From Clostridium sp. AN503 (GTDB lineage: Bacteria; Bacillota; Clostridia; Lachnospirales; Lachnospiraceae): a DNA stretch of 64,000 nt. The stretch lies in contig NZ_JBFDTP010000002.1 of assembly GCF_040719375.1 (NCBI RefSeq), positions 2,418,001 through 2,482,000 on the forward strand, given 5' to 3'. Both the position numbers and the translations under genes were made by a program. Positions 42,138 through 51,711 of the stretch are shown piece by piece (the first letter of the stretch is position 1; each line of letters starts with the position of its first letter). The notes below the pieces were generated by a model. The model made no database searches. It was not told the DNA's origin and saw only the letters and a program-made list of their open reading frames with translations.

Positions 42138-43385
42138 CTACTCCGCTGCTCCGGCTGCGAAACAGCCCTTGACCCAGTCTTTGCCTTCCACGATCCTGGA
42201 GACCATCATGGAGGCGATCGCATCACCAGAAGCGTTTAAACAGGTGGCTGCCGGATCAAATAAAAATCCCAGGGTGGCAATGAGCGGGAACGCTTCCGAT
42301 GGGAATCCGAACAGGCTGACGATCAGCATTTCCCCCACCAGGCCGCCGCCAGGCGCGCCGGACAGCACGAAAGCGGAAAGGATCGCAACGGCAATCGCCA
42401 TCAGATAGGTTCCGATCCCGGTAAACGGCTGGTTGAACACTCCGTACAAAAATGCGATCTTCGCGATGGAGGACAGCACCGAGCCGTCCATGTGCATGGT
42501 AGCCCCCATGGGCAGTACGATCTCGCGGATATCCTTTGGAACCCCCATCTTGTCGCAGGCGTCCAAATTGACCGGAAGGGTTGCCATGGAGCTCTGGGTC
42601 GCAAACGCGGTCAGGGCCGGCGTCGGCACATACTTTATGATCCGCCTGATGCCCTCTTTTCCGCCTGCCAGGTACGCGTACAAGGGGAAGAATACCAGTA
42701 CATAGATCAGGCACAGCGGATAGTAAAGCAGCATTGCGCGTCCATAGTCCCCGATCAGGCTCGGTCCGAACTCGCCCACCAGGTTTGCAAAATAAGCTCC
42801 CAGCCCGATCGGAGCCAGCTTCATGATCAGGCTGACCATTTTCATGATGATCGCGTTTAAGCTGACCAGCATTTTCCCTACCGGGCATTCTTCGCCGCCG
42901 CAGGCGCTGATGCAGAACCCGAACATGACGGAAAAGATGATCAGCGGCAGGATATGCTCACGGCTTAACAGCTCCGGGAAATCCGATACCGTCAAAGCGC
43001 CTACGATCATATCGCCCACATTCTGCGCCTCCCCAATCTCAGCCGCAGCCAGTGTGATCGAGGTGTTCGCCGCCGGCGGGAAGATATTGACCGCTGCCAG
43101 CACCAGCACTGCCGCAACCGCTCCCGTACCCACAAACACGATCAGAAGGCTTCCCAAAATACTGCCCAGGCGTTTCATGTTCACCATGCTTCCAACTGCA
43201 CTGGATATGGAAACAAACACCATGGGAACCACGATCATAAACATCAGGTTTAAAAAAATATCCCCCAGCGGCTTCACAATCGCCGCCTTATCTCCCGCGA
43301 CCGCACCAAAACCGGAACCGATCAGAATTCCCAGCACCAGCAGGATCGGGAACCGGTAGCTCTTCCATATTTCTTTCTTATTCAT
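42138..43385 (-). CDS. DAACS family dicarboxylate/amino acid:cation symporter
   Basis: 415 aa with about eight helices and two re-entrant loops. Family marks: ATQSSMATLPVNLDACDKMGV (Ser-rich hairpin), MGATMHMDGSVLSSI (cation site) and GAPGGGLVGEMLIVS. DAACS carriers move glutamate, aspartate, serine or cystine (TcyP of Bacillus is a DAACS cystine carrier). Placed between a C-S lyase and a glutaredoxin-like protein, a cystine/cysteine substrate is the best guess. Confidence 0.88.
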   Translation of the reverse strand: MNKKEIWKSYRFPILLVLGILIGSGFGAVAGDKAAIVKPLGDIFLNLMFMIVVPMVFVSISSAVGSMVNMKRLGSILGSLLIVFVGTGAVAAVLVLAAVNIFPPAANTSITLAAAEIGEAQNVGDMIVGALTVSDFPELLSREHILPLIIFSVMFGFCISACGGEECPVGKMLVSLNAIIMKMVSLIMKLAPIGLGAYFANLVGEFGPSLIGDYGRAMLLYYPLCLIYVLVFFPLYAYLAGGKEGIRRIIKYVPTPALTAFATQSSMATLPVNLDACDKMGVPKDIREIVLPMGATMHMDGSVLSSIAKIAFLYGVFNQPFTGIGTYLMAIAVAILSAFVLSGAPGGGLVGEMLIVSLFGFPSEAFPLIATLGFLFDPAATCLNASGDAIASMMVSRIVEGKDWVKGCFAAGAAE

Positions 43386-43427
43386 ACCATTTCTCTCCTT
43401 TGCTTATTGACCCCAATTTTTCGTTTG

Positions 43428-44603
43428 TTACGGAAGCCTGTCAACCGCTTCCTTCAGCTGTTCCAGCGCCTTTTTCAGTACGCTTCTCGGACAGGCCGCA
43501 TTGAGACGCATATAACCGCTTAAGCTGCGTCCAAAGGTATACCCTTCATTCAGTCCCAGCTTTGCCTTCTCGATCATGAAACGGCGCAGCGTCTCATTGT
43601 CCATCCCCAGCTCCCGGCAGTCCAGCCATACCAGGTAAGTCGCATCCGGGACCGTAGGTTTGATCTTGGGGATGTACATCTCGCAGTAGTCCCGGATAAA
43701 ATCAAAGTTTTCGGATAAGTACGGCAAAAGCTGCTCCAGCCATTCCTCCCCTTTCGTAAATGCCGCCTCCATGGCCACGGAGCTGAAGGCATTGTTGCGG
43801 TGGATGTCCAGGTTCATCCAGAACCGGTCATACCGCTCCTTCATCTCCAGCGTGGGGAAGACCGTGGCAGACGCCTGAAGCCCGGCCAGATTGAAGGTCT
43901 TGGTGCCGGATATACAGCTGATCACCTTGTCCTTTGCACCCGCAAGCAGCGCCGTGGGAATATGCTTTTTCCCGTGGAAGACCAGGTCAGAGTGGATCTC
44001 ATCTGATACCAGAAGCACCCCGTTTGCCTCGCAGATGTCGAACATCTGCTGGAGCTGCTTTTCTGTCCATACGATCCCAAGAGGATTGTGAGGACTGCAC
44101 AGCAAAAACATTTTCACCTTCGGGTCTTTCGCTTTCTGCTCAAAATCTTCAAAATCGATGGTCCAGGCTCCGTCCTTTTCCACCAGCTGGTTCTCCACCA
44201 CGGTCCGCCCCCAGGCTTCCGTCACATCGTAGAACTCAGAGTACACCGGAGTCTGGATCATAATGGAATCGCCGTCGTCGGAAAACAGCTTTACAAGTGC
44301 AGACAGAGCGGGGACAACCCCCAGGCTCCAGCTCATCTTCTCGCGCTCGATGGTCCAGCCGTTTCTGCGCTCCTGCCAGCCGATGATCGCGTCAAAGTAA
44401 GAATCCGGCCTGGAGGTGTATCCCCAGATGCCCTCCTTTGCCTTCTCCACACAGGCGTCAATGACCGGCTGGGCCGTGCGGAAATCCATATCCGCCACCC
44501 AGAGCGGGATCACGTCCATGGTCCCAAATTTTTTCATTCTCTCGTCATACTTTCCCGCGCGGTTGCCGCTGCGGTCAATGACCTCGTCAAAATTATATTT
44601 CAT
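43428..44603 (-). CDS. MalY/PatB family C-S lyase
   Basis: 391-aa PLP enzyme of aminotransferase fold class I. MalY/PatB signatures: IPLWVADMDFRTAQPVI at the N-terminus, CSPHNPLGIVW, SDEIHSDLVF and the PLP lysine in SCISGTKTFNLAGLQAS. These enzymes cleave cystathionine, cystine or cysteine conjugates to pyruvate, ammonia and a thiol. First gene of the operon behind the sigma-54 promoter; GAAAGGAGC precedes ATG 44603. Confidence 0.9.
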   Translation of the reverse strand: MKYNFDEVIDRSGNRAGKYDERMKKFGTMDVIPLWVADMDFRTAQPVIDACVEKAKEGIWGYTSRPDSYFDAIIGWQERRNGWTIEREKMSWSLGVVPALSALVKLFSDDGDSIMIQTPVYSEFYDVTEAWGRTVVENQLVEKDGAWTIDFEDFEQKAKDPKVKMFLLCSPHNPLGIVWTEKQLQQMFDICEANGVLLVSDEIHSDLVFHGKKHIPTALLAGAKDKVISCISGTKTFNLAGLQASATVFPTLEMKERYDRFWMNLDIHRNNAFSSVAMEAAFTKGEEWLEQLLPYLSENFDFIRDYCEMYIPKIKPTVPDATYLVWLDCRELGMDNETLRRFMIEKAKLGLNEGYTFGRSLSGYMRLNAACPRSVLKKALEQLKEAVDRLP

Positions 44604-44637
44604 TTTGATGCTCCTTTCGGTTTGATACCCTTTATAT

Positions 44638-44655
44638 AAGCAAATGCCATGCCAA
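44638..44655 (-). promoter_or_regulatory. Sigma-54 (-24/-12) promoter of the cysteine operon
   Basis: The minus strand reads TTGGCATGGCATTTGCTT, which fits the sigma-54 consensus YTGGCACGRNNNTTGCW at every defined position except one (T for C). It is 35 bp above the lyase start, with room for a +1 near 44627. A sigma-54 activator gene lies just upstream. Confidence 0.8.
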
Positions 44656-44804
44656 CTTTTTAAAAATCCCCGGAATTTTAATAACCTTTTCCATTTTTCT
44701 TATATTTTTACGAGTAATTCACGATTTTATCAGGTTTATGAACTTTAAGAAAAAATTGAAAAATAAAAAGACCCAGGCTGATATCTGGATCTTCTCTGTA
44801 AAAC

Positions 44805-44874
44805 AATTGGTTATATGGGTTTATTGGTTGGTTTATTGGTTACTTTGCGTCTAATAATTGGTTGTTTATTGGTT
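44805..44874. promoter_or_regulatory. Five direct repeats, likely activator-binding sites
   Basis: (A/T)ATTGGTT occurs at 44805-44812, 44822-44829, 44834-44841, 44856-44863 and 44867-44874. Starts are 17, 12, 22 and 11 bp apart, mostly near whole helical turns. The array is 150-240 bp above the sigma-54 promoter, the usual place for an upstream activating sequence. Same DNA is the 3' flank of the activator gene. Confidence 0.65.
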
Positions 44875-44957
44875 TTTATCTTTCAAAATTTGAGCTTCAA
44901 CTGGTGCAATTGCCGCCTTCTATATATATCTGCCTATTCCGATTTCCCAAACATTTC

Positions 44958-47036
44958 TCAAATGTCTCTCAAATACGCCATTCCTTTTTCCGTTATCACG
45001 CTTCCGCCCCGTCCCCTCGACACAGTCACATATCCCGCTTCCTCCATCCTGCCAAGGATCGTGCGGACCTGCGTCTGGCTCATGGTCAACCCGCGTCTTC
45101 CCGCCTCTGCAAGGATTCCCTCACGGCCGATCCGTCTTCCCTCACGATAGGCTGCAAAAAGCGTCTGGAGAACGAACTGATCGGCCTCTGCCGGCAGCGA
45201 TGCTGCATATTCCCGAGCTGTCAGTTCAAGATTGTACCGCTCCGTTATCGCCAAAGGCAAGTCCTCCCGCGCATACACCTCCATCTGAAACGTCGGCGGC
45301 AGGTCTTCTCTTGTAATGACCGAATGTCCAGTAAAGTTCAAGTATTCCGCAATGTTTCTCAGCTCCCGGATATTCCCTCGGAACCGGTACTCCCGGAACA
45401 GCTGGCAGATCTCCTCACTCAACGTAAAGTGGCCGCCCAGCTCCTGGCGGAACTTCTCCAGCAGCAAAAACACGTCATCTCCCCGGTTTCTCAAAGGCGG
45501 GATCAGCACCGGCAGCGCATTCAGGCGGTAATACAGATCCCGCCGGAAGCTCCCGTCCTCCACCTTCTGCTCCAGGTCCTCATTGGTGGCTGCCACGATC
45601 CGGACATCCACATGGATGATCTGGTTGCCGCCCACCCGCATGATCTCCCGCTCCTGCAAAACGCGCAGCAACTTCACCTGAAGCGCCGGACTCATGCCCT
45701 CCACCTCGTCTAAGAACAGGGTACCCTGGTGGGCAAACTCGAACAGGCCCGGCCTGCCGCCTTTCCTCGCTCCGGTAAACGCGCCGTCCTCGTAACCGAA
45801 CAGCTCGCTCTCCAAAAGGTTTTCCGGCATGGCTGCGCAGTTGATCGCCACAAAGGGCTGCCCTTTCCTTCTGGAAGCGTTATGTACCGAATGGGCAAAC
45901 AGCTCTTTGCCGGTGCCGGTCTCCCCGATCAGCAGCACCGGTGACTCGGTCTGCGCCATTTTCTTAAGGATCTCTTTTGTTCTCAGAATCGGCTCCGACT
46001 GCCCGATCACGTCGTCAAAACAATACTTTGCCCGGTGTCCCTGGCCTTTTTTCATCAGCTGCCCGCGCAGCTCATTCTGACGCCGCTCCATCTCATTGAA
46101 CTTCTGAAGGATGGCAAACGCCCCAATACAGCTCCCTCTGCGCAGCACAGGCCGCACATGGACACTGACCGGGCTGTCTGCCACCCGGACCACCTTCGGC
46201 TCGGTCTCCGACATCTCCTCCAAGCATTTTCCAAAGGGAATATAAGGAAACACCTTCTCCCCCTGCTGGCGCAGTGCGGTGTTGCCGAACACATGGGTGA
46301 TGTCCCGCGCCATCTGGTTGATGGCATAGATCTCCCCGTGTTCATTGACCGCAACCACACCCTGGTCCAGCACGTCCATCAAAATATCAAACTGGCTCTC
46401 CAGCCTGCGGGACCGGTCCATCATCTGGTCAAAATACCAGGTATTGGTGCAGACCGAATCCCGATACTGCTTAAATACCGGTTCCTCCAGCAGCTCATCA
46501 AGGCCCAGCCGGATCGCCGCCTCGATCATGGTATCCGCCGAGCAGGTCCTCTGCCCGATATTGACCACCTGGTCTATCCCCTGCGGCACATAGCGCTCCT
46601 CATCCGGCGTCACCGCGATCTCCGTGCGTTCTGTAAGCTCCACTCCAGGCGCATAGAGAAGGAACTTCAAGTGGGTGACCCCCAACTGCTCAAGCTGCGT
46701 CACCGCCTCCCTCGCCATGGTCTCCGTCATATTGACGAACAGCACCTTCGTCCCCTTTGGGATCTCCTGCAAACGGCGGATGCTGTCCTTTCTGTAAGTC
46801 ACCTGGATCTCCATCCGCTGGGCAGCCTCCGGCAGATACACCCCATGCGCGCTCATGGCGTCATACGCGTCCGTTGACCCCATATAAAGGTCGCACGGCT
46901 CCATATGGGCCGCCGTCCCGTCCATGATACTGTAGTTGCGCACCACCGCCCGTCCACCGAATACCTGCCGGACCTGTTGGGCATAGGCCTTTCCTGCAAA
47001 CGGGTCCAGCGCGATCACCGCAATACTCTTTTTCAC
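44958..47036 (-). CDS. Sigma-54-dependent activator, CdsR/PrpR-like
   Basis: 692 aa. About residues 1-190 form a PrpR-type N-terminal sensor domain, then a PAS-like domain (SQFDILMDVLDQGVVAVNEH), then the AAA+ domain with Walker A GETGTGKE and the sigma-54-contact loop GAFTGARKGG, Walker B GTLFLDEVEG and R-finger region FRRDLYYRLNALPV. The C-terminus is a winged helix (MSQTQVRTILGRMEEAGYVTV), not the common Fis-type HTH. GTG 47036 overlaps the stop of the preceding desulfidase-like gene (GTGA). Probably activates the cysteine operon, as CdsR does for cdsB in C. difficile. Confidence 0.88.
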   Translation of the reverse strand: MKKSIAVIALDPFAGKAYAQQVRQVFGGRAVVRNYSIMDGTAAHMEPCDLYMGSTDAYDAMSAHGVYLPEAAQRMEIQVTYRKDSIRRLQEIPKGTKVLFVNMTETMAREAVTQLEQLGVTHLKFLLYAPGVELTERTEIAVTPDEERYVPQGIDQVVNIGQRTCSADTMIEAAIRLGLDELLEEPVFKQYRDSVCTNTWYFDQMMDRSRRLESQFDILMDVLDQGVVAVNEHGEIYAINQMARDITHVFGNTALRQQGEKVFPYIPFGKCLEEMSETEPKVVRVADSPVSVHVRPVLRRGSCIGAFAILQKFNEMERRQNELRGQLMKKGQGHRAKYCFDDVIGQSEPILRTKEILKKMAQTESPVLLIGETGTGKELFAHSVHNASRRKGQPFVAINCAAMPENLLESELFGYEDGAFTGARKGGRPGLFEFAHQGTLFLDEVEGMSPALQVKLLRVLQEREIMRVGGNQIIHVDVRIVAATNEDLEQKVEDGSFRRDLYYRLNALPVLIPPLRNRGDDVFLLLEKFRQELGGHFTLSEEICQLFREYRFRGNIRELRNIAEYLNFTGHSVITREDLPPTFQMEVYAREDLPLAITERYNLELTAREYAASLPAEADQFVLQTLFAAYREGRRIGREGILAEAGRRGLTMSQTQVRTILGRMEEAGYVTVSRGRGGSVITEKGMAYLRDI

Positions 47037-48409
47037 CCTCTATTTGCCTCCTGTCCCTGCCCGGCCTGCTTCTCCTCAAAAATACCCACGATCACGCCCT
47101 CTGTCTCCACCATTCCGGGAGAGGCGATCCTGCCCATATAGCGGAAGGTGTCCTCCGTAGTCCTGCCGTTGATGCCATGGACGTCCTCCACGCAGACCCC
47201 CTCCATCGCCAGGCCCACAGAGCGGAACGCGGCGTCCACCGCCACCACGCCTTTCATCGCACAGCCCTGGTTCCCGCCGTCACAGATCATTCCTGTGATG
47301 CTGGACGCCATATTGTTGACTGTGCGGTGCATCTCCAAAAGCCCGCCGCCTTTTAAATATACGCAGGCGCAGGCCATTCCGGTCCCCGCCGCGACCGCGC
47401 AGCCGCAGAACGCAGACAGCCTCCCGGAATATTCCTTGATGTACATGGTCACCAGGTAGCTGAGGGCTGTGGCGCGCAGCAGCTTCTCCTCCGGATAACC
47501 ATGGACCTGGCATACCGCATAGAGAGGCATGGTGCAGATGATCCCGTGAGCGCCGGAGCCGGTGATACTCATCGCCGGCTTATCCAGCCCGATCACACGC
47601 GCTTCGATCGTCCCATTGCACAATAGCTGCGCCGTCAAAAGCTCCTGCCCTGAGATCACATGGCCTCCGTTGGCGCGCAGCAGGCTTTTCAAAAATACGG
47701 TGCGGTCACTGGCCATGCCCGCTTCAAACAGCTCCAAGTTCACCTCATAGGCCTCCCGCAGAAATGCGATCTCCTCCAGAGGCACACGGTTGCAGTATTC
47801 TAAAATCTCTGCCAGCGTGTGGCGGTGGATCTTTGGAATCTCCACAGGGTCATCCGATGCGCACATTGAAGTCCCGAAAGACGCGTTCAGCGCGGCCCCG
47901 GCAGACTCCGTCGGACAGGGCGTTTTTCCATCCGCCTCCGGTGCATCCGAGAAGATCACCTTTCCGTTCAGCCGGATCTCCACCACATGGGTATGCTTGT
48001 CGCGGATATGCAGACTGCACTCGTCCTGGTCCGTCTCAATGCTGGCCTTTATATCGATGCACGAGGAGATCTCCCCCAGGCGCACCTCGATCCTTCCCTC
48101 GTCGATCATCTTTTTCGCCGCCGCATTGTCCGCCGCCGTCACCTCCGCAAGGGACGACAGGCCCTTTTCCCAGCGTCCTGCGACGACTCCAAGTGCCGCT
48201 GCATACTGGTTGCCCACGTATGGGGAATTGGGGATCCCACAGGTAAATGCGTTTTTGTACATCCCTGAATTTAGTATTACGGTCACTTTTCGTACATCGC
48301 CTTTTGTATAGCTGCGCGCCCTGGAACACGCATAAGCGATCGCCCCCGGCTCCGTGACCCCGAGAGCCGGCTTCATGTCTTCCTGAATCAATTTGGTAAA
48401 TGCGTTCAT
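47033..48409 (-). CDS. L-cysteine desulfidase-family paralogue without the N-terminal Cys
   Basis: About 458 aa, same family as the gene at 39887. The N-terminal signature reads GVTEPGAIAYACSRARS: Val replaces the Cys of GCTEP. The C-terminal Cys-rich parts remain (SAFCGCAVAAGTGMACACV and MICDGGNQGCAMK), so an iron-sulfur cluster may still form. It may act on another substrate (serine, for example) or be regulatory. ATG 48409 follows AGGAGG. Transcribed together with the sigma-54 activator. Confidence 0.85.
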   Translation of the reverse strand: MNAFTKLIQEDMKPALGVTEPGAIAYACSRARSYTKGDVRKVTVILNSGMYKNAFTCGIPNSPYVGNQYAAALGVVAGRWEKGLSSLAEVTAADNAAAKKMIDEGRIEVRLGEISSCIDIKASIETDQDECSLHIRDKHTHVVEIRLNGKVIFSDAPEADGKTPCPTESAGAALNASFGTSMCASDDPVEIPKIHRHTLAEILEYCNRVPLEEIAFLREAYEVNLELFEAGMASDRTVFLKSLLRANGGHVISGQELLTAQLLCNGTIEARVIGLDKPAMSITGSGAHGIICTMPLYAVCQVHGYPEEKLLRATALSYLVTMYIKEYSGRLSAFCGCAVAAGTGMACACVYLKGGGLLEMHRTVNNMASSITGMICDGGNQGCAMKGVVAVDAAFRSVGLAMEGVCVEDVHGINGRTTEDTFRYMGRIASPGMVETEGVIVGIFEEKQAGQGQEANRG

Positions 48410-48545
48410 ATTCTCCTCCTGCATTTCCCACTGCATGACCAGTATAGCACAGGTTTGGAGAAAAAGACAAGACGACGGATATTTTTCCAAAATCCGAAAA
48501 TACTAGGGGAGAGAGAACAAATTTTCAAGCAGGAGGATTTTGATT

Positions 48546-48974
48546 ATGTGGGGATTTCTGATCGCGCTGATTTCCGGCGCCCTGATGAGCATCCAGGGCG
48601 TCTTAAACACAGAAGTAACCAAACAGACCGGCATCTGGGTGTCCGCAGGCTGGGTCCAGCTCACCGCCTTTTTAACCTGCATCATCCTTTACTTTTTTGC
48701 CGATAAAAGCCCTGTGGGAGCCATCCTGGAGGTCCGGCCCTGGTACATGCTGGCAGGAGGTGTGATCGGGGCATTCATCACCTATACCGTCATCAGGAGC
48801 ATGGACGGTCTGGGGCCTGCCAAGGCCACCCTGCTGATCGTCATCACCCAGATCATCGTCGCATACGGGATCGAGCTGTTCGGTCTGTTCGGCGTAGACA
48901 AAGCTCCGTTTGAGTGGAAAAAGGTCATCGGCGCCCTGATCGCGATCGCAGGGATCGTGGTGTTCCGCTGGTAG
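48546..48974 (+). CDS. DMT (DUF606/YdcZ-like) small transporter
   Basis: 142 aa with four or five helices (LIALISGALMSIQGVLNTEV, LTAFLTCIILYFFA, LAGGVIGAFITYTV, LLIVITQIIVAYGIELFGLF, VIGALIAIAGIVVF). The arrangement is half the size of a ten-helix EamA carrier, typical of DUF606, which may work as dimers. ATG 48546 has AGGAGG 9 bases before. Substrate unknown. Divergent from the desulfidase-like gene. Confidence 0.8.
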   Translation: MWGFLIALISGALMSIQGVLNTEVTKQTGIWVSAGWVQLTAFLTCIILYFFADKSPVGAILEVRPWYMLAGGVIGAFITYTVIRSMDGLGPAKATLLIVITQIIVAYGIELFGLFGVDKAPFEWKKVIGALIAIAGIVVFRW

Positions 48975-49016
48975 AAAACCGTCAGCCGCCTGTAACTGGC
49001 ACACCTGGCACACATT

Positions 49017-49076
49017 AAAAAGGCAGATATCCGCCGGACGGTCCTGTATCGTCCATATCAGATATCTGCCTTTTTT
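49017..49076. terminator. Bidirectional terminator
   Basis: AAAAAGGCAGATATC pairs with GATATCTGCCTTTTTT; U-runs on both sides. It lies between the convergent DMT and cytidylate-kinase-like genes. Confidence 0.9.
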
Positions 49077-49103
49077 ATTAAGCTTTTATTCGCGTTTAAA
49101 TCA

Positions 49104-50123
49104 TTATCGTTCTTCGCTCTGGGCGATCACTCTCCGTATAAAATCCACCGAGCCCTCAATCCCGTACGCGGCGCTGTTTAAGCACAGGTCATAATTGACC
49201 GAATTGCCCCACTTGCGCCCGGTATAGTACTTGTAATAGTGAAGGTGCTGCATATCCAGCTTCTTCAAAAGCCGTCTCGCCTGCTTCTCATTCAGCTTGT
49301 GGACCTCCATGGTCCGCCTCAGCCTCTGTTCGAAAGGCGCGGTGATAAAGATGCTGATATGGGGGATGCGGTTATTGGTCAGGATCACATCCGCGCAGCG
49401 TCCCATCACGATGAAATCTTCCTTCTTTGCCATATCGCAGATCAGATCGCTCTGGTTGAAAAATACCGCGTCCCGTTTGGACAGGCCATGGTAGCGGGAA
49501 AACTGGCGTATATGTTCTTTGAGCGTCATCTTTTTTGCCGCCTCAAAGGCCCGCTCCAGATTCTTCTGCTCCGGTCCGTAAGTATAACCTGCCCGGTCAA
49601 CCACCACATCCTTCTCCGCATCCAGCCGTTTTAACACCTCGGAGAAAATTTCCGCGTCATAATAATTGATTTTCAGCGCATCCGCCAATGTGAACCCGAT
49701 CTCATTGCCGCCGCAGCCATAGGTCCGGCCGATGCAGATGATCAGATGGTCCCCTTTTGCAAAACGGTCGCGCAGGTTTAAGGCATTTAAGCTTGCCATA
49801 TCCTGGTCCAGCACATCGCCGTCGCCAAAGCTGGTTGGCAGGGCGATCACCTGCTGCAGGATATTGTTGTACTCTGTCATGACCATTTTGCGGATCTCTT
49901 TATCCGGGATGGTCCTTGCCATATTACTGATCAGGGCCAGCTCACTGCGGAGCTTATGTCCCTGTCCCCTGGTGGTCATCAGCTCCACCATATCCTCCAC
50001 ACAGCCCTCCCGGTCCTGGTTAAACACGCGTCCCAAAGAGGATCCGAGCTGGGCATAAACCTCCGCATCCAGATCATAGATGCGCTCCGCCAGTTCCCGG
50101 AGCATTTCCTGAGTATATTCCAT
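49104..50123 (-). CDS. Cytidylate kinase-like family protein
   Basis: 339 aa. The first ~125 residues are helical and unassigned; the remainder is the cytidylate-kinase-like P-loop domain (IICIGRTYGCGGNEIGFTLADAL, INYYDAEIF, VMGRCADVIL, IFITAPFEQRLRR). The last ~60 residues hold the charged LID-type region. Such proteins are common in Lachnospiraceae; the substrate is not proven. Located 15 bp after a transporter gene, so probably cotranscribed with it. Confidence 0.82.
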   Translation of the reverse strand: MEYTQEMLRELAERIYDLDAEVYAQLGSSLGRVFNQDREGCVEDMVELMTTRGQGHKLRSELALISNMARTIPDKEIRKMVMTEYNNILQQVIALPTSFGDGDVLDQDMASLNALNLRDRFAKGDHLIICIGRTYGCGGNEIGFTLADALKINYYDAEIFSEVLKRLDAEKDVVVDRAGYTYGPEQKNLERAFEAAKKMTLKEHIRQFSRYHGLSKRDAVFFNQSDLICDMAKKEDFIVMGRCADVILTNNRIPHISIFITAPFEQRLRRTMEVHKLNEKQARRLLKKLDMQHLHYYKYYTGRKWGNSVNYDLCLNSAAYGIEGSVDFIRRVIAQSEER

Positions 50124-50138
50124 CTTCCGTTCCCCTCC

Positions 50139-51581
50139 TTACAAAAAGAATATCAGCATATCCAGTACGAATACCGGTACCAAAAATGCCAGCGACCACA
50201 ACAGATAACCGAAAAACGACGGCATCCGGATACCGTTCTCATCCGAAATGGACTTGACCATAAAGTTCGGCGCGTTGCCTATGTAGGTGTTGGCTCCCAT
50301 AAATACCGCGCCGCAGGAGATCGCTTCCAGCATGGCGACGGGAACCGTCCCCAGGGTAGTGGCCATCCCGCTTGTAAAGCCCAGCGATCCGGCCGTAGTC
50401 AAAAATACCAGATAGGTCGGGGTATTGTCAAGGAAGCTGGACAATGCGCCGGTCACCCAGAACATCTGATAAGGCTCCGTGATCCCCAGCTCCGCCCCCT
50501 TCGCCTTCAGGATCATCAGCGCCGGCTGCATGGTGATAAATATCCCAATAAACAGCACCGCAACCTCTTTGATCGCACCCCAGGTAAAGTGGTTCTTCCT
50601 GCGGATCTCCGGGTTGGTGGTCTTAAAGGAAAGAAATGCAGCTGACAGGATGAGAGCGATCTCGATCAGCTCCGGATACGTCAGCCGGATCTCCTGAAAT
50701 ACCGGAATCCCGCGGACCGCTCCCTCCGCATCCTGGAACGCCGCCAGTCCCGGCAGAGTCCCGCTTAAGATCACCGCAGCCACGATCATCACAAGGAATA
50801 CCAGGTTATGCAGCCCGCTTATCTTAAGCTCCGTTCCCGGCTTGCTGATATCCGGCTTTAAGCCCTCCGCGATATCCTTCCGGTATGCGCGCCGGTCCAG
50901 CCAGTAAAAAACAAACAGCAGCACCACTACGTTGAACAGCAGCACCGGCAGAAGGTGCAGGCTCCAGAAAAACGGCACGCCCCTCATGAATCCCATGAGC
51001 AGCGGCGGATCTCCGATGGGAGTTAAACAGCCGCCGATGTTGGAGATCAGGAAGATAAAGAATACCATGATATGGCATTTCCGTTTCCTCCAGGAGTTCA
51101 TCTTGATCACCGGACGCACCATCAGCATACTGGCTCCGGTCGTCCCGATCCAGCTTGACAGCAGGGTTCCGATCAGCAGAAGCCCCACATTGACGCGGGG
51201 TGATCCCGCCAGGTCGCCCTCCATGGTGATATTGCCCGCCACACAGAACAACCCGAACAGCAGGATGATAAAGGTCAGATAATCATCGATGATGCATTCC
51301 AGCACCGTCTCAAAGGCTTCCCCTGCACCAAAGGAAAACGCAAACGGCAAGATAAAAAGAAGAGACCAGAAGGCCACAGCCAGCGGCTGATGCTCCTCCC
51401 ACCATACCGGCTTCACCAGTGGAAGCACTGCGATACATAAAAGAAGTCCTGCAAACGGGATGCAGAATGCCATGGACACGGCTCCTGCCGCCGCTTCCCC
51501 GCCTTCTGCTGCCAGGCATGTGATGGGCGTCACCGCAAATAACGCCGCGATACTTCCCAGAAAAACAATCAGCTTTTTCAA
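50139..51581 (-). CDS. Sodium:proton antiporter, NhaD/arsenite-type (IT superfamily)
   Basis: About 480 aa with 11-12 helices. Motifs of the NhaD/ArsB superfamily are SNIGGCLTPIGDPPLLMGF, SSFLDNTPTYLVF and GANTYIGNAPNFMVKSI. It should exchange Na+ (or carry another anion) for H+. TTG 51581 with AGGAGG 7 bases upstream is the likely start rather than 51602. It precedes the cytidylate-kinase-like gene. Confidence 0.85.
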   Translation of the reverse strand: MKKLIVFLGSIAALFAVTPITCLAAEGGEAAAGAVSMAFCIPFAGLLLCIAVLPLVKPVWWEEHQPLAVAFWSLLFILPFAFSFGAGEAFETVLECIIDDYLTFIILLFGLFCVAGNITMEGDLAGSPRVNVGLLLIGTLLSSWIGTTGASMLMVRPVIKMNSWRKRKCHIMVFFIFLISNIGGCLTPIGDPPLLMGFMRGVPFFWSLHLLPVLLFNVVVLLFVFYWLDRRAYRKDIAEGLKPDISKPGTELKISGLHNLVFLVMIVAAVILSGTLPGLAAFQDAEGAVRGIPVFQEIRLTYPELIEIALILSAAFLSFKTTNPEIRRKNHFTWGAIKEVAVLFIGIFITMQPALMILKAKGAELGITEPYQMFWVTGALSSFLDNTPTYLVFLTTAGSLGFTSGMATTLGTVPVAMLEAISCGAVFMGANTYIGNAPNFMVKSISDENGIRMPSFFGYLLWSLAFLVPVFVLDMLIFFL

Positions 51582-51711
51582 AATACTGCCTCCTAAATGC
51601 AATTATTAACATACGTTATTTTAGATCTGTGTCTTTGCACAAGGAAGCATTATAGCACATTTTCCAGCAATTGCAAGTTCTTAAATCATAGCTTAACGAT
51701 TCTTTAGTGGC

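Noticed and set aside
46035..46877. 280-codon plus-strand ORF opposite the sigma-54 activator
   Set aside because: Antisense to a clearly conserved gene; His/Leu/Arg-rich shadow.
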